DNA of 64,000 nucleotides from an uncultured Eubacteriales bacterium (GTDB lineage: Bacteria > Bacillota > Clostridia > Christensenellales > Aristaeellaceae), in the NCBI GenBank assembly GCA_902778055.1, contig CACYWL010000004.1:86137-150136 (forward strand), given 5' to 3'. Shown in pieces: positions 1 through 7,247 of this stretch. How positions within the stretch are numbered: the stretch's first letter is position 1; the number at the start of each line of letters is the position of its first letter. A model generated the notes under the pieces. It did no database searches and was not told the origin of the DNA. It saw only the letters and a list, made by a program, of their open reading frames with translations. Made by a program: the position numbers and the translations under genes.

Positions 1-1
1 T

Positions 2-73
2 ACTCCCCTGAACAGCCGGGGATATCCCCGCGTTTCCTGCCTGGCCGAGGAACCGGAGGAGGCGCAGGAATGA
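2..73 (+). CDS. possible 3' end of an upstream gene (partial)
   Basis: One frame is open from the left edge to a TGA at 71-73, overlapping the next ATG by four bases (ATGA). This overlap type recurs in this genome, for example at 39375 and 44957. Only 23 codons are visible and they do not resemble the usual C-terminus of methionine aminopeptidase, which normally sits here. The product cannot be named, and the frame could be open by chance. Confidence 0.3.
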   Translation, partial: TPLNSRGYPRVSCLAEEPEEAQE

Positions 74-372
74 AGGAACCTTTATCCTTCGAGCCGGGGA
101 GAGTCGTTCAGAGCCTGCAGGGCCGGGACAAGGGAAGATACTTCCTGGTGCTGGAGGAGCTGGGCGGCGGCATGGTGACGGTTGCGGACGGGCGTGCCCA
201 TCCGCTGAACCGCCCGAAAAAAAAGAAAACCAGGCATTTACATGCGAAACCGATTGTGGTAAACTTAAAAACGGTTCGCCCCGAAGGGGGAAGAATTCAG
301 GACAGCGACCTACGCAGGGCGCTGGAGATGAATGGTTTCGCGGTAGACCGCTCGCTGTGCAAGGAGGGCTGA
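70..372 (+). CDS. KOW-domain RNA-binding protein of the spc operon
   Basis: This 100-residue basic protein begins with a KOW/L14e-like segment (residues about 8-45, including the run GRVVQSLQGRDKGRYFLVLE), followed by a lysine-rich stretch (PKKKKTRH). In Clostridia and relatives a protein of this type lies between map and infA and is thought to bind ribosomal RNA; its exact role is not established. The start follows a GGAGG site (55-59). The gene ends three bases before infA, so the two are co-transcribed. The frame is also open upstream of 70, but the ribosome binding site supports this ATG. Confidence 0.8.
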   Translation: MKEPLSFEPGRVVQSLQGRDKGRYFLVLEELGGGMVTVADGRAHPLNRPKKKKTRHLHAKPIVVNLKTVRPEGGRIQDSDLRRALEMNGFAVDRSLCKEG

Positions 373-375
373 TAT

Positions 376-597
376 TTGTCCAAGAGCGATGTGATCGAGA
401 TGGAAGGCAAGGTTGTCGAAGCCTTGCCCAACGCCATGTTTCAGGTGGAGCTGCAGAACGGTCACCAGATTCTGGCACATATCTCCGGAAAAATGCGGAT
501 GAATTTTATCCGGATTTATCCCGGCGATAAGGTAACGATTGAACTTTCGCCCTATGATCTGACCCGCGGCCGGATCACCTGGCGCAGCAAGAATTAA
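376..597 (+). CDS. infA: translation initiation factor IF-1
   Basis: The protein has 73 residues, the usual IF-1 length, with a single S1/OB fold. It begins [20 protein letters not shown] and ends in the typical [13 protein letters not shown]-1 binds the A site of the 30S subunit and helps IF-2 and IF-3 select the initiator tRNA. The start is TTG, three bases after the KOW-gene stop, with the preceding gene's GGAGGG overlapping as ribosome binding site. KOW-infA-rpmJ is the classic order at the end of the spc ribosomal operon. Confidence 0.97.
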   Translation: MSKSDVIEMEGKVVEALPNAMFQVELQNGHQILAHISGKMRMNFIRIYPGDKVTIELSPYDLTRGRITWRSKN

Positions 598-691
598 AGG
601 CTTCCGGGAGAAAAGGCATTTCCGTATCCGGGGAATCGGACCGGGAAGGCGCTTCAGGGAAAGGAAGCCGGGTACCGAGAAAAGGAGGTAG

Positions 692-811
<120 letters not shown>

Positions 812-828
812 GAATCCTGATGGAGCAA

Positions 829-860
829 AACCGGGCAGCGTTTGAGCACCCGGTTTTTTT
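829..860 (+). terminator. Rho-independent terminator after rpmJ
   Basis: AACCGGG (829-835) pairs with CCCGGTT (849-855), followed by a run of T to 860. It ends the ribosomal operon. Confidence 0.85.
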
Positions 861-956
861 CCGCCCTTCCTCCGGAGCATTGCGGCAGACCTGTCCCCGC
901 GCGGGAACGGGGCTGAACCTGTCCTGGACCCGGCGGATGAAAGACAAAGAGGCCGG

Positions 957-985
957 TTGAAAAAACAGAAATCCTGTGCTATAAT
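957..985 (+). promoter_or_regulatory. sigma-A promoter of tRNA-Ser
   Basis: A -35 TTGAAA (957-962) and a perfect -10 TATAAT (980-985) are separated by 17 bp, directly upstream of the tRNA gene. Confidence 0.8.
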
Positions 986-998
986 GCACCCACTCTGT

Positions 999-1087
999 GG
1001 AGCGGTATCGAAGCGGTCATAACGGGGCTGACTCGAAATCAGTTTGGCGGCAACGCCACGTGGGTTCGAATCCCACCCGCTCCGCCA
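999..1087 (+). tRNA. tRNA-Ser(CGA)
   Basis: Acceptor arms GGAGCGG and CCGCTCC pair fully, with discriminator G and an encoded CCA (1085-1087). The anticodon loop CTCGAAA gives anticodon CGA, which reads UCG. A long variable arm (GGCGGCAACGCC region) confirms the class II serine type. It has its own promoter and terminator. Confidence 0.96.
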
Positions 1088-1095
1088 GGAAACAG

Positions 1096-1126
1096 CCCGC
1101 ATGAACGCTTTGTTCACGCGGGTTTT
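1096..1126 (+). terminator. terminator after tRNA-Ser
   Basis: CCCGC-A-TGAAC pairs with GTTCA-C-GCGGG around one mismatch, followed by TTTT. Confidence 0.75.
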
Positions 1127-1158
1127 CATGTTTTTGAAAACCGAAAGGAGGCAACAGC

Positions 1159-1611
1159 ATGCTCACTGTCGGAACAGAAGCTCCGGATTTTACCCTGGCG
1201 GACCAGAACGGGACGCCCCATTCCCTGTCCGAATACAGGGGACAGAAGGTCATCCTTTACTTTTATCCCAAGGACATGACCAGCGGCTGCACCAGCCAGG
1301 CCTGCTCCTTCCGCGATCTCTACCCGCAGTTCCGCGAAAAAGGGGCGGTGGTGCTGGGCGTGAGCAGGGACAGCGTGGCGTCCCACAAGCGTTTTGAAGA
1401 GACCCACGGCCTGCCCTTCACGCTGCTGTCCGACCCGGAGCTGCAGGTGATCGCCGCCTATGACGTGCAGAAGCGCGGCAAGGACGGGCAACCCACGAAG
1501 AGCCTGATCCGCTCCACGTATCTGATTGACGAGAACGGAGTGATTGTGAAAGCTTTCGGCGCGGTGAAGGCGAAGGACAATCCGGCTCAGATGCTGGAGT
1601 CGCTTGGATGA
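1159..1611 (+). CDS. bcp: thioredoxin-dependent peroxiredoxin (BCP/PrxQ type)
   Basis: This 150-residue single-domain peroxiredoxin of the AhpC/TSA fold reduces hydrogen peroxide and organic hydroperoxides using thioredoxin. The active-site run YFYPKDMTSGCTSQACSFRD holds the peroxidatic Cys44 and, five residues later, Cys49 as the resolving cysteine typical of BCP/PrxQ. The length matches the family. An AAAGGAGG site lies 10 bases before the ATG. No promoter is visible after the tRNA terminator. Confidence 0.93.
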   Translation: MLTVGTEAPDFTLADQNGTPHSLSEYRGQKVILYFYPKDMTSGCTSQACSFRDLYPQFREKGAVVLGVSRDSVASHKRFEETHGLPFTLLSDPELQVIAAYDVQKRGKDGQPTKSLIRSTYLIDENGVIVKAFGAVKAKDNPAQMLESLG

Positions 1612-1651
1612 AGAACAGCAGGGGCACATAAACCAAAGGGAAGGATAAACG

Positions 1652-1879
1652 ATGACAAAGCGCAGGAAATACGGCTGGACGGCCAAGGGCATCGTAGGGA
1701 TGATCTTTTCGCCGCTGGGCTTCTTCTTTCTGGCCATGGGCGTGCTTTTTCACCACTTCAGGATTGGAGAAAAGCCCGGAGATCCCCGGATCTTCCTTTA
1801 CGTCTTTGGCGGTATGGGAGCTGCTTTTTTCCTTGCGGGGCTGTGGCCGGATCGGACGAGACACCCCGGATCATCATAA
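1652..1879 (+). CDS. small membrane protein of unknown function
   Basis: This 75-residue protein has a basic N-terminus (MTKRRKYGWTAKG) and two hydrophobic segments at about residues 13-34 and 46-64, each ending in a short charged loop, so it is probably an inner-membrane protein with two helices. A GGAAGG site precedes the ATG. The tail after the second helix (DRTRHPGSS) looks abrupt, and the protein may be a shortened member of a longer family, but no remnant could be shown. I do not recognise a function. Confidence 0.6.
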   Translation: MTKRRKYGWTAKGIVGMIFSPLGFFFLAMGVLFHHFRIGEKPGDPRIFLYVFGGMGAAFFLAGLWPDRTRHPGSS

Positions 1880-1900
1880 AAGATAAAGGAAGTCAGGATT

Positions 1901-4168
1901 ATGAAAAGATTTCTTGTTCTGCTGACCGCGCTGCTTCTCTGGGCAGCAATCGCTCAGGCGGAGATTACGGAAGCAGCGCAGCTGAATGCTCCGGGCATGA
2001 CGGTGGGGGTAAGCCAGGGAAGCATCGCGGAAATCACCGTGCGGGAGCTGCTGCCGCTGGCGAATGTCGCCCATTACACGGATAGGTTTCTGGGCTTTAC
2101 TGCGCTGGCCCAGGGTAAAATTGACGCTTTCGTGTACGACCGGGTACAGATGCAGTTAACGATTCAGAACGGCCAGACGGGCGTGCACCTGCTGGAGGAA
2201 ACCCTGGGCGACCCGGTCCGGATTGCCGTGGGCTTATCCCCCGTGTCCCGGATTCCCGATCTGGAAAAGAAGGTTAACCGCTTTATTGCGGAAATCCGCG
2301 CCGACGGGATCCTGGACGATATGTACCGCCGCTGGGTGATGGAGGGAAACCGGACGATGCCGGAAATCCCTGTTCCTGAATCCTCTGCGGTTCATCTGAC
2401 AGTGGGCACCGCCGGTATTGTGCCGCCCTACAGCTATTATGAGTCAGACAGTCTGAACGGTTATGACATTGAGCTGGCGCACCGTTTCGCCGCCTGGTTG
2501 GGGGCGGATCTGTCCTTTCAGGTTTATGACTTTGCCGGGTTGGTCGCCGCCGCCCAGTCCGGCAAGGTGGATGTCATCATGTCCAACCTGCAGTATACCC
2601 CGGAGCGGGCGGAGCAGCTGCCCTTCTCGGATACTCTGTTCGAGGAAATGCAGGGCATCATGGTTCGGGGAGAAGCGAAGAAAGAAGCTGTGCCTGCCTG
2701 GCAGGCTTACAATGGAAAGATCATCGGCGTGCAGACCGGCGCCAGCTTTGACAAGGCGGTGGCGGAGCTTCTGCCGGAGGCCCAGCTGGCGTACTACAAC
2801 GGAAAGGCGGACCTGGTGGCGGCGCTTACCGGAAACAAGGTGGACGCCTTTGTGGTGGATGAACCGGTGGCTCAGATCCTGATGCGGGAGGACGACCGCC
2901 TTGCCAGCCTTCCGGATTATCTGGAAAAATACGAATTCGCCTTCGTGTTTCCGAAAAACGAGGCGGGAGAAGCGCTGAGAAAGCAGTACAACGCCTTCCT
3001 GGAAAAACTGGGGAAGGAAAAGCTGGAAGCGCTGGAGCAGAAGTGGTTCGGCGAGGACGAGAACGCCAAGACGATGCCGGATCCCGCGAGCCTGCCTGCG
3101 CCCAACGGAACCCTTCGGCTGGCTACGGAGTCGGGCTATGCGCCCTTTGAATATGTGCGGGACGGCCAGGTCGTAGGCTACGATATGGAAATTGCCGCCC
3201 TGTTCTGCGAGGACAGCGGCTATGGCCTGGAAATCGTGGATATGAATTTCGACGCGGTTCTTCCCGCGGTCCAGACGGGGAAATGCGATTTCGCGGCGGC
3301 CGGCATCAGCTTCACCCCGGAGCGGGCGGAAAGCGTTTCTTTTTCCGATCCGAACTATACCGGCGGTACGGTGCTGGTGACCCTGAAGACGCAGGCGGCG
3401 GCGTTTCAGGAGGAGACCCCGACGGAGAAAAAGCCGGAAGGCTCCTTCTGGTCCAGCCTGTCCTCCAGCTTTGAAAAGACCTTCCTCCGGGAATCCCGCT
3501 GGAAGCTCTTCCTGGAGGGCATCGGCACCACCCTGCTGATTACGGTGCTTTCCATCCTTTTCGGTACTGCGCTGGGCTTCCTGGTCTTTATGCTGTGCAG
3601 GAACGGGAATCCTCTCGCGAATAAAATCACCGGCTTCAGCGTCTGGCTCGTGTCGGGCACCCCCATGGTGGTGCTGATGATGATCCTGTATTATCTTGTG
3701 TTCGGTTCCGTGGCCATCAGCGGCATTACGGTGGCGGTTATCGGCTTTACCCTCACCTTTGGCGCGGCGGTGCTGGGCCTTCTCCGGATGGGTGTCGGCA
3801 CCGTGGACCGGGGCCAGTACGAAGCGGCCTATGCTCTGGGCCACAGCAGCCGGCATACCTTCTTCCGGATCATTCTGCCCCAGGCGATCCCCCATGTGCT
3901 GCCGGCCTATCAGGCAGAGATCGTCGGGCTGATCAAGTCCACGGCCATCGTGGGCTATATCGCCGTGCAGGATCTGACGAAGATGGGGGATATCGTGCGC
4001 AGCCGCACCTATGAAGCCTTCTTCCCGCTGATCGCCATAACGGTGATTTACTTCCTGCTGGAAGGGCTCTTCAGCATTGCCGTCAGCCGGATCCGAATCA
4101 GCATCGATCCCAAAAAGCGGAAGCGGGAGAAAATTCTGAAGGGGGTGAACGTTCATGATCAGGATTGA
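1901..4168 (+). CDS. amino-acid ABC transporter, receptor domains fused to permease
   Basis: This 755-residue protein combines receptor and membrane parts of a polar amino-acid importer (GlnP/HisM family). After a signal sequence (1-20) come: residues about 30-150, resembling the second lobe and C-terminal helix of a class II binding protein; 163-388, a complete binding domain; 402-497, only the first lobe of a binding domain ([17 protein letters not shown] onward); then the permease, about 535-735, with several helices and the EAA loop [10 protein letters not shown]...LPQA (641-662) that contacts the ATPase. Solute-binding domains fused to the permease are known in Gram-positives (GlnPQ). 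The arrangement of two half domains around a whole one is unusual. It overlaps the ATPase gene by 14 bp. Confidence 0.9.
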   Translation: MKRFLVLLTALLLWAAIAQAEITEAAQLNAPGMTVGVSQGSIAEITVRELLPLANVAHYTDRFLGFTALAQGKIDAFVYDRVQMQLTIQNGQTGVHLLEETLGDPVRIAVGLSPVSRIPDLEKKVNRFIAEIRADGILDDMYRRWVMEGNRTMPEIPVPESSAVHLTVGTAGIVPPYSYYESDSLNGYDIELAHRFAAWLGADLSFQVYDFAGLVAAAQSGKVDVIMSNLQYTPERAEQLPFSDTLFEEMQGIMVRGEAKKEAVPAWQAYNGKIIGVQTGASFDKAVAELLPEAQLAYYNGKADLVAALTGNKVDAFVVDEPVAQILMREDDRLASLPDYLEKYEFAFVFPKNEAGEALRKQYNAFLEKLGKEKLEALEQKWFGEDENAKTMPDPASLPAPNGTLRLATESGYAPFEYVRDGQVVGYDMEIAALFCEDSGYGLEIVDMNFDAVLPAVQTGKCDFAAAGISFTPERAESVSFSDPNYTGGTVLVTLKTQAAAFQEETPTEKKPEGSFWSSLSSSFEKTFLRESRWKLFLEGIGTTLLITVLSILFGTALGFLVFMLCRNGNPLANKITGFSVWLVSGTPMVVLMMILYYLVFGSVAISGITVAVIGFTLTFGAAVLGLLRMGVGTVDRGQYEAAYALGHSSRHTFFRIILPQAIPHVLPAYQAEIVGLIKSTAIVGYIAVQDLTKMGDIVRSRTYEAFFPLIAITVIYFLLEGLFSIAVSRIRISIDPKKRKREKILKGVNVHDQD

Positions 4169-5246
4169 GCATTTGAAAAAGGTATATCCCAAAGTGACCC
4201 CCCTGAAGGATGTGACCGTGGAAATCCATGACGGGGACGTCATCTCGGTGATCGGCCCCTCGGGCACCGGCAAGAGCACGCTGCTGCGCTGTATCAACCA
4301 GCTGGAAAAGCCCACCTCGGGGCGGGTATGGCTGGACGACGTGGAAATCACGGACAGGAAGTGCGACATCAGCCGGGTCCGGCAGAAAATGGGCATGGTG
4401 TTCCAGAGCTTTAATCTGTTCGGTCATCTGACAGCCATCGAAAATATCATGCTCTCCCCCATGGACCTGCTGGGAAAAAGCAGGCAGGAAGCCTATGACG
4501 AGGGCATGAAGCTGCTGCGCACCGTGGGCCTGGCGGAAAAAGCACTGAGTTATCCCGACGAGCTGTCAGGCGGCCAGCGGCAGCGCGTCGCCATCGCCCG
4601 TACCCTGGCCATGAATCCGGACGTCATTCTGCTGGATGAGCCCACCAGCGCCCTGGACCCCACCATGGTGGGCGAGGTGCAGGCGGTGATTCGGGAGCTG
4701 GCCAAAACCGGCAAAACCATGCTCATCGTGACCCACGAAATGTATTTTGCGAAGACGGTGTCCAACCGCGTCTTCTATATGGATGAGGGCGGCATTTACG
4801 AGGACGGAACGCCGGAGCAGATTTTCGAGCATCCGCAGCGGGAAAACACCCGCCGCTTTATCAGAAAACTGCGGGTGCTGGAGCTGCATATCGAAAGCCG
4901 GAATTACGACTTCCCGGGCATGGCGGGTCAGATTGACACCTACTGCCGCAAAAACCAGATCCCCCTCAGAACTTCCGGCAGGATCCAGCTGGCCTTCGAA
5001 GAAACGGTCCAGATGCTGGTGAAAGCCCTGGACGAGCCCCGGATCCAGGCGGTCTGCGAATACTCCGAGGTCACGGAATCCGCGGAATGGACCATCCGCT
5101 ACGGCGGAGGGAGGCTGAATCCGGCCGAGGTCGGAGGAAAGCTGGAAACCTCGCTCCTGCGGGGGATCACGAAGGAAATCCGTTACACCTGGACGGGGGA
5201 GGAGCCGCTGCCGAATCAGCTGGAGCTGAAGCTGACGCAGGGGTGA
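4155..5246 (+). CDS. amino-acid ABC transporter ATPase with C-terminal RsbW-like domain
   Basis: Residues 1-240 are a GlnQ-type ATPase: Walker A GPSGTGKS (34-41), signature LSGGQRQR (137-144), Walker B ILLDEP (158-163) and the H-loop histidine in IVTHEM (191-196). The family usually ends near residue 245. Here 120 more residues follow (241-363). They align by eye, in order and spacing, with the free-standing RsbW-like protein encoded next door: [13 protein letters not shown] matches [25 protein letters not shown] matches LTFTDQGVPFNP, and the ends match. The Asn of the N box and the Asp of the G1 box are not kept, so the tail is probably a degenerate, regulatory HATPase fold. Confidence 0.92.
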   Translation: MIRIEHLKKVYPKVTPLKDVTVEIHDGDVISVIGPSGTGKSTLLRCINQLEKPTSGRVWLDDVEITDRKCDISRVRQKMGMVFQSFNLFGHLTAIENIMLSPMDLLGKSRQEAYDEGMKLLRTVGLAEKALSYPDELSGGQRQRVAIARTLAMNPDVILLDEPTSALDPTMVGEVQAVIRELAKTGKTMLIVTHEMYFAKTVSNRVFYMDEGGIYEDGTPEQIFEHPQRENTRRFIRKLRVLELHIESRNYDFPGMAGQIDTYCRKNQIPLRTSGRIQLAFEETVQMLVKALDEPRIQAVCEYSEVTESAEWTIRYGGGRLNPAEVGGKLETSLLRGITKEIRYTWTGEEPLPNQLELKLTQG

Positions 5247-5396
5247 ACTGTACGTTTACGGCCAGGGCGCCGTACCGGCTCGGGATCAAACGGCCCATGA
5301 TCGGAGCGCACTGTCCGGACCGGGTATGGACCGCGCCGAAGCCCATCGGGTTCTTCAACCTGATTCACGCTGATTCTTCAAGACAGGGAATCAGGA

Positions 5397-5425
5397 TTGC
5401 GCAAAACGGCAGAGAATGATAGAAT
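5397..5425 (+). promoter_or_regulatory. sigma-A promoter of the RsbW-like gene
   Basis: A -35 TTGCGC (5397-5402) and a -10 TAGAAT (5420-5425) are 17 bp apart. Transcription would begin near 5432, which excludes the ATG at 5416 and supports the start at 5488. Confidence 0.55.
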
Positions 5426-5487
5426 GGGAGAAGAGAGAAACGACAGGGCTGCGTATGAGAGGCCGAGAGCTCAGGGAGGAAAAGGCC

Positions 5488-5895
5488 ATGAAGGAAATGA
5501 CGCTGAAGGCCGTGATCGAAAGCATTCCCCGAATTACGGACTTCGTGGACGGAGAGCTGGAGGCGCTGGACTGTCCGATGAAGGAGCAGATGCAGATTGA
5601 CGTCGCGATCGACGAGGTGTTCTGCAACATTGCCAGCTACGCATACCCTTCCGGAACGGGAGAAGCGCAGGTCCGGTTTGAATTTGATCCGGCGGACCGG
5701 ACGGTCACGCTGACCTTTACGGATCAGGGGGTCCCCTTCAATCCGCTGGAGAAGGAGGATCCCGATGTCACGCTTTCCGCCGAGAAAAGAGCCATCGGAG
5801 GTCTGGGGATTTTTCTGGTCAAGAAAACCATGGACGGTGTGGAGTATGTCCGGAGGGACGGGAAAAACATCCTGACCCTGCGAAAAAAGATCTGA
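5488..5895 (+). CDS. RsbW-like ATP-binding protein (GHKL, anti-sigma factor type)
   Basis: This 135-residue protein is a single HATPase_c domain of the RsbW/SpoIIAB kinase class. It shows the N box (DEVFCNIASYAYP), the G1 box TDQG (FTDQGVPFNP) and a G2-like GGLGIFL. Relatives phosphorylate STAS-domain antagonists and hold sigma factors, or act in partner switching. The start was set at 5488 because an AGGGAGG site lies just upstream and the promoter places the 5' end after 5416. No STAS or sigma gene is adjacent. The nearest neighbour is the transporter ATPase, which carries a related tail, so a link between the two is plausible. Confidence 0.85.
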   Translation: MKEMTLKAVIESIPRITDFVDGELEALDCPMKEQMQIDVAIDEVFCNIASYAYPSGTGEAQVRFEFDPADRTVTLTFTDQGVPFNPLEKEDPDVTLSAEKRAIGGLGIFLVKKTMDGVEYVRRDGKNILTLRKKI

Positions 5896-5932
5896 CGTCC
5901 GGCCCGGAAGGAGACCGGCGCGGAGCCTGTTC

Positions 5933-5961
5933 TTTACAGATGAATCCAAATTGAGTATAAT
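5933..5961 (+). promoter_or_regulatory. sigma-A promoter of the GGDEF gene
   Basis: A -35 TTTACA (5933-5938) and a -10 TATAAT (5956-5961) are 17 bp apart. Confidence 0.75.
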
Positions 5962-6032
5962 CGAAAAAAAAGAAACAGACAGGAGCGGACGGCGCTGTTA
6001 TACGGCCGGGACGCTTCCTGCAGGATGACCGT

Positions 6033-7109
6033 ATGGAGAAGATCAGAAGCTTTTTGACCAAGGAGACGCCGAAAGCGGGAAAAAACGCACCCGTCTATTA
6101 CCGGCGCGCCCTGGCGGTGAGCGAGGAACTGCTTGGGCTGTATTTTCTGATCCATTTTTTTCTTTTTCCGTGGAAGACCGGAGGCTGGGAGCTGTTCCCG
6201 CTGCTGATGCTTTTCGGAGTGGGAGCGTGCGAATACTCCGTGCGGCGCCGGAATGTGCTGCTCGGTTTTCTCCTGTTCGGCGCTTTGTGCATGCTCTGGT
6301 GCGGGTGGTATGTCCGCCAGGTGGGCTGGGGCTGCGGCGGTCAGCATTTCCTGCTGCCGCTTCTGCTGCTCTGCTTTTTCAATATTTTTATGCCTCCCTG
6401 GGGGAAAATCGGCTGCTTCCTGGCGCTGATCGGCTATCGGATGCTGCTGTTCTCCTATTCGCAGTCCAATGACCCGGTCTTTGCTCTGACGACGGACGCC
6501 GGGCTGGCTTTTCAGACCCTGAACAGCACGACGCTGTTTGTGCTGATGGCCAGCGTCTGCACGATCCTCAGCAACAGCATCCAGGAGACGGAACGCCAGC
6601 TGAGACTGGACAATCAGGAGCTCTCCAGGGAAGCGGAAACCGATCCGCTGACGGGACTTCCAAACCGCCGCTTCCTGATCGGACAGATGCAGCGCTATCT
6701 GGCCGGAGGTGCAAGGGAACCCTTCTGCGCGGCGATTGCCGATATTGATTTCTTCAAGCACGTGAACGATACCTACGGGCATCCCTGCGGGGATTACGCG
6801 CTTTCCGAGCTGGCGTCCCTGTTCCGGCAGGCCGGGCTGGGCCGGTATCAGTGCGCACGGTGGGGCGGCGAGGAGTTCTGCTTTTTCCTGCCGGGGGTGA
6901 ACCTGGATGAGGCGGGAACCTTGATGAACGATCTGGCGATTGCGGTCAGTGAGCATCCCTTCAGCTTCGAGGGAAATGATTTCACGCTGACAATTACAAT
7001 CGGCGTGGCCGAATATGACTTTCTGTCCTCGCTGGAAACACTTCTGGACGAGGCGGACAAGAAGCTTTACATGGGAAAGAACAACGGGCGCAATCAGGTG
7101 GTTATGTAA
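6033..7109 (+). CDS. membrane-bound diguanylate cyclase (GGDEF)
   Basis: This 358-residue protein has about six hydrophobic segments (residues about 27-180), a short linker, and a GGDEF domain (about 198-356) that makes cyclic di-GMP from two GTP. The domain starts with DPLTGLPNRRFL, keeps the metal-binding DIDFFKHVNDTYGH, and has an intact GGEEF active site at 278-282. No RxxD inhibitory site is seen five residues upstream, so product inhibition through that site is unlikely. It has its own promoter and terminator and no EAL domain. The signal sensed by the membrane part is unknown. Confidence 0.92.
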   Translation: MEKIRSFLTKETPKAGKNAPVYYRRALAVSEELLGLYFLIHFFLFPWKTGGWELFPLLMLFGVGACEYSVRRRNVLLGFLLFGALCMLWCGWYVRQVGWGCGGQHFLLPLLLLCFFNIFMPPWGKIGCFLALIGYRMLLFSYSQSNDPVFALTTDAGLAFQTLNSTTLFVLMASVCTILSNSIQETERQLRLDNQELSREAETDPLTGLPNRRFLIGQMQRYLAGGAREPFCAAIADIDFFKHVNDTYGHPCGDYALSELASLFRQAGLGRYQCARWGGEEFCFFLPGVNLDEAGTLMNDLAIAVSEHPFSFEGNDFTLTITIGVAEYDFLSSLETLLDEADKKLYMGKNNGRNQVVM

Positions 7110-7173
7110 GGCCTGCAGGCCCCGAGACGGGGCACCGCGCTTCCGGACAGGCATTTCCGGAGGGCTTCCAGAG

Positions 7174-7207
7174 AAAAACCGTGCGGCAGAACAACCGCAC
7201 GGTTTTT
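7174..7207. terminator. bidirectional terminator between GGDEF and helicase genes
   Basis: AACCGTGCGG pairs with CCGCACGGTT, with an A run on the left and a T run on the right. It can serve both converging genes. Confidence 0.85.
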
Positions 7208-7247
7208 CAATGCGCCGGGATTTCCGGGAAGATTCCGGGAGAAAGGG

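Noticed and set aside
5416..5487. Longer start for the RsbW-like gene
   Set aside because: A promoter with 17 bp spacing places the transcript start after 5416, and the AGGGAGG site fits ATG 5488.
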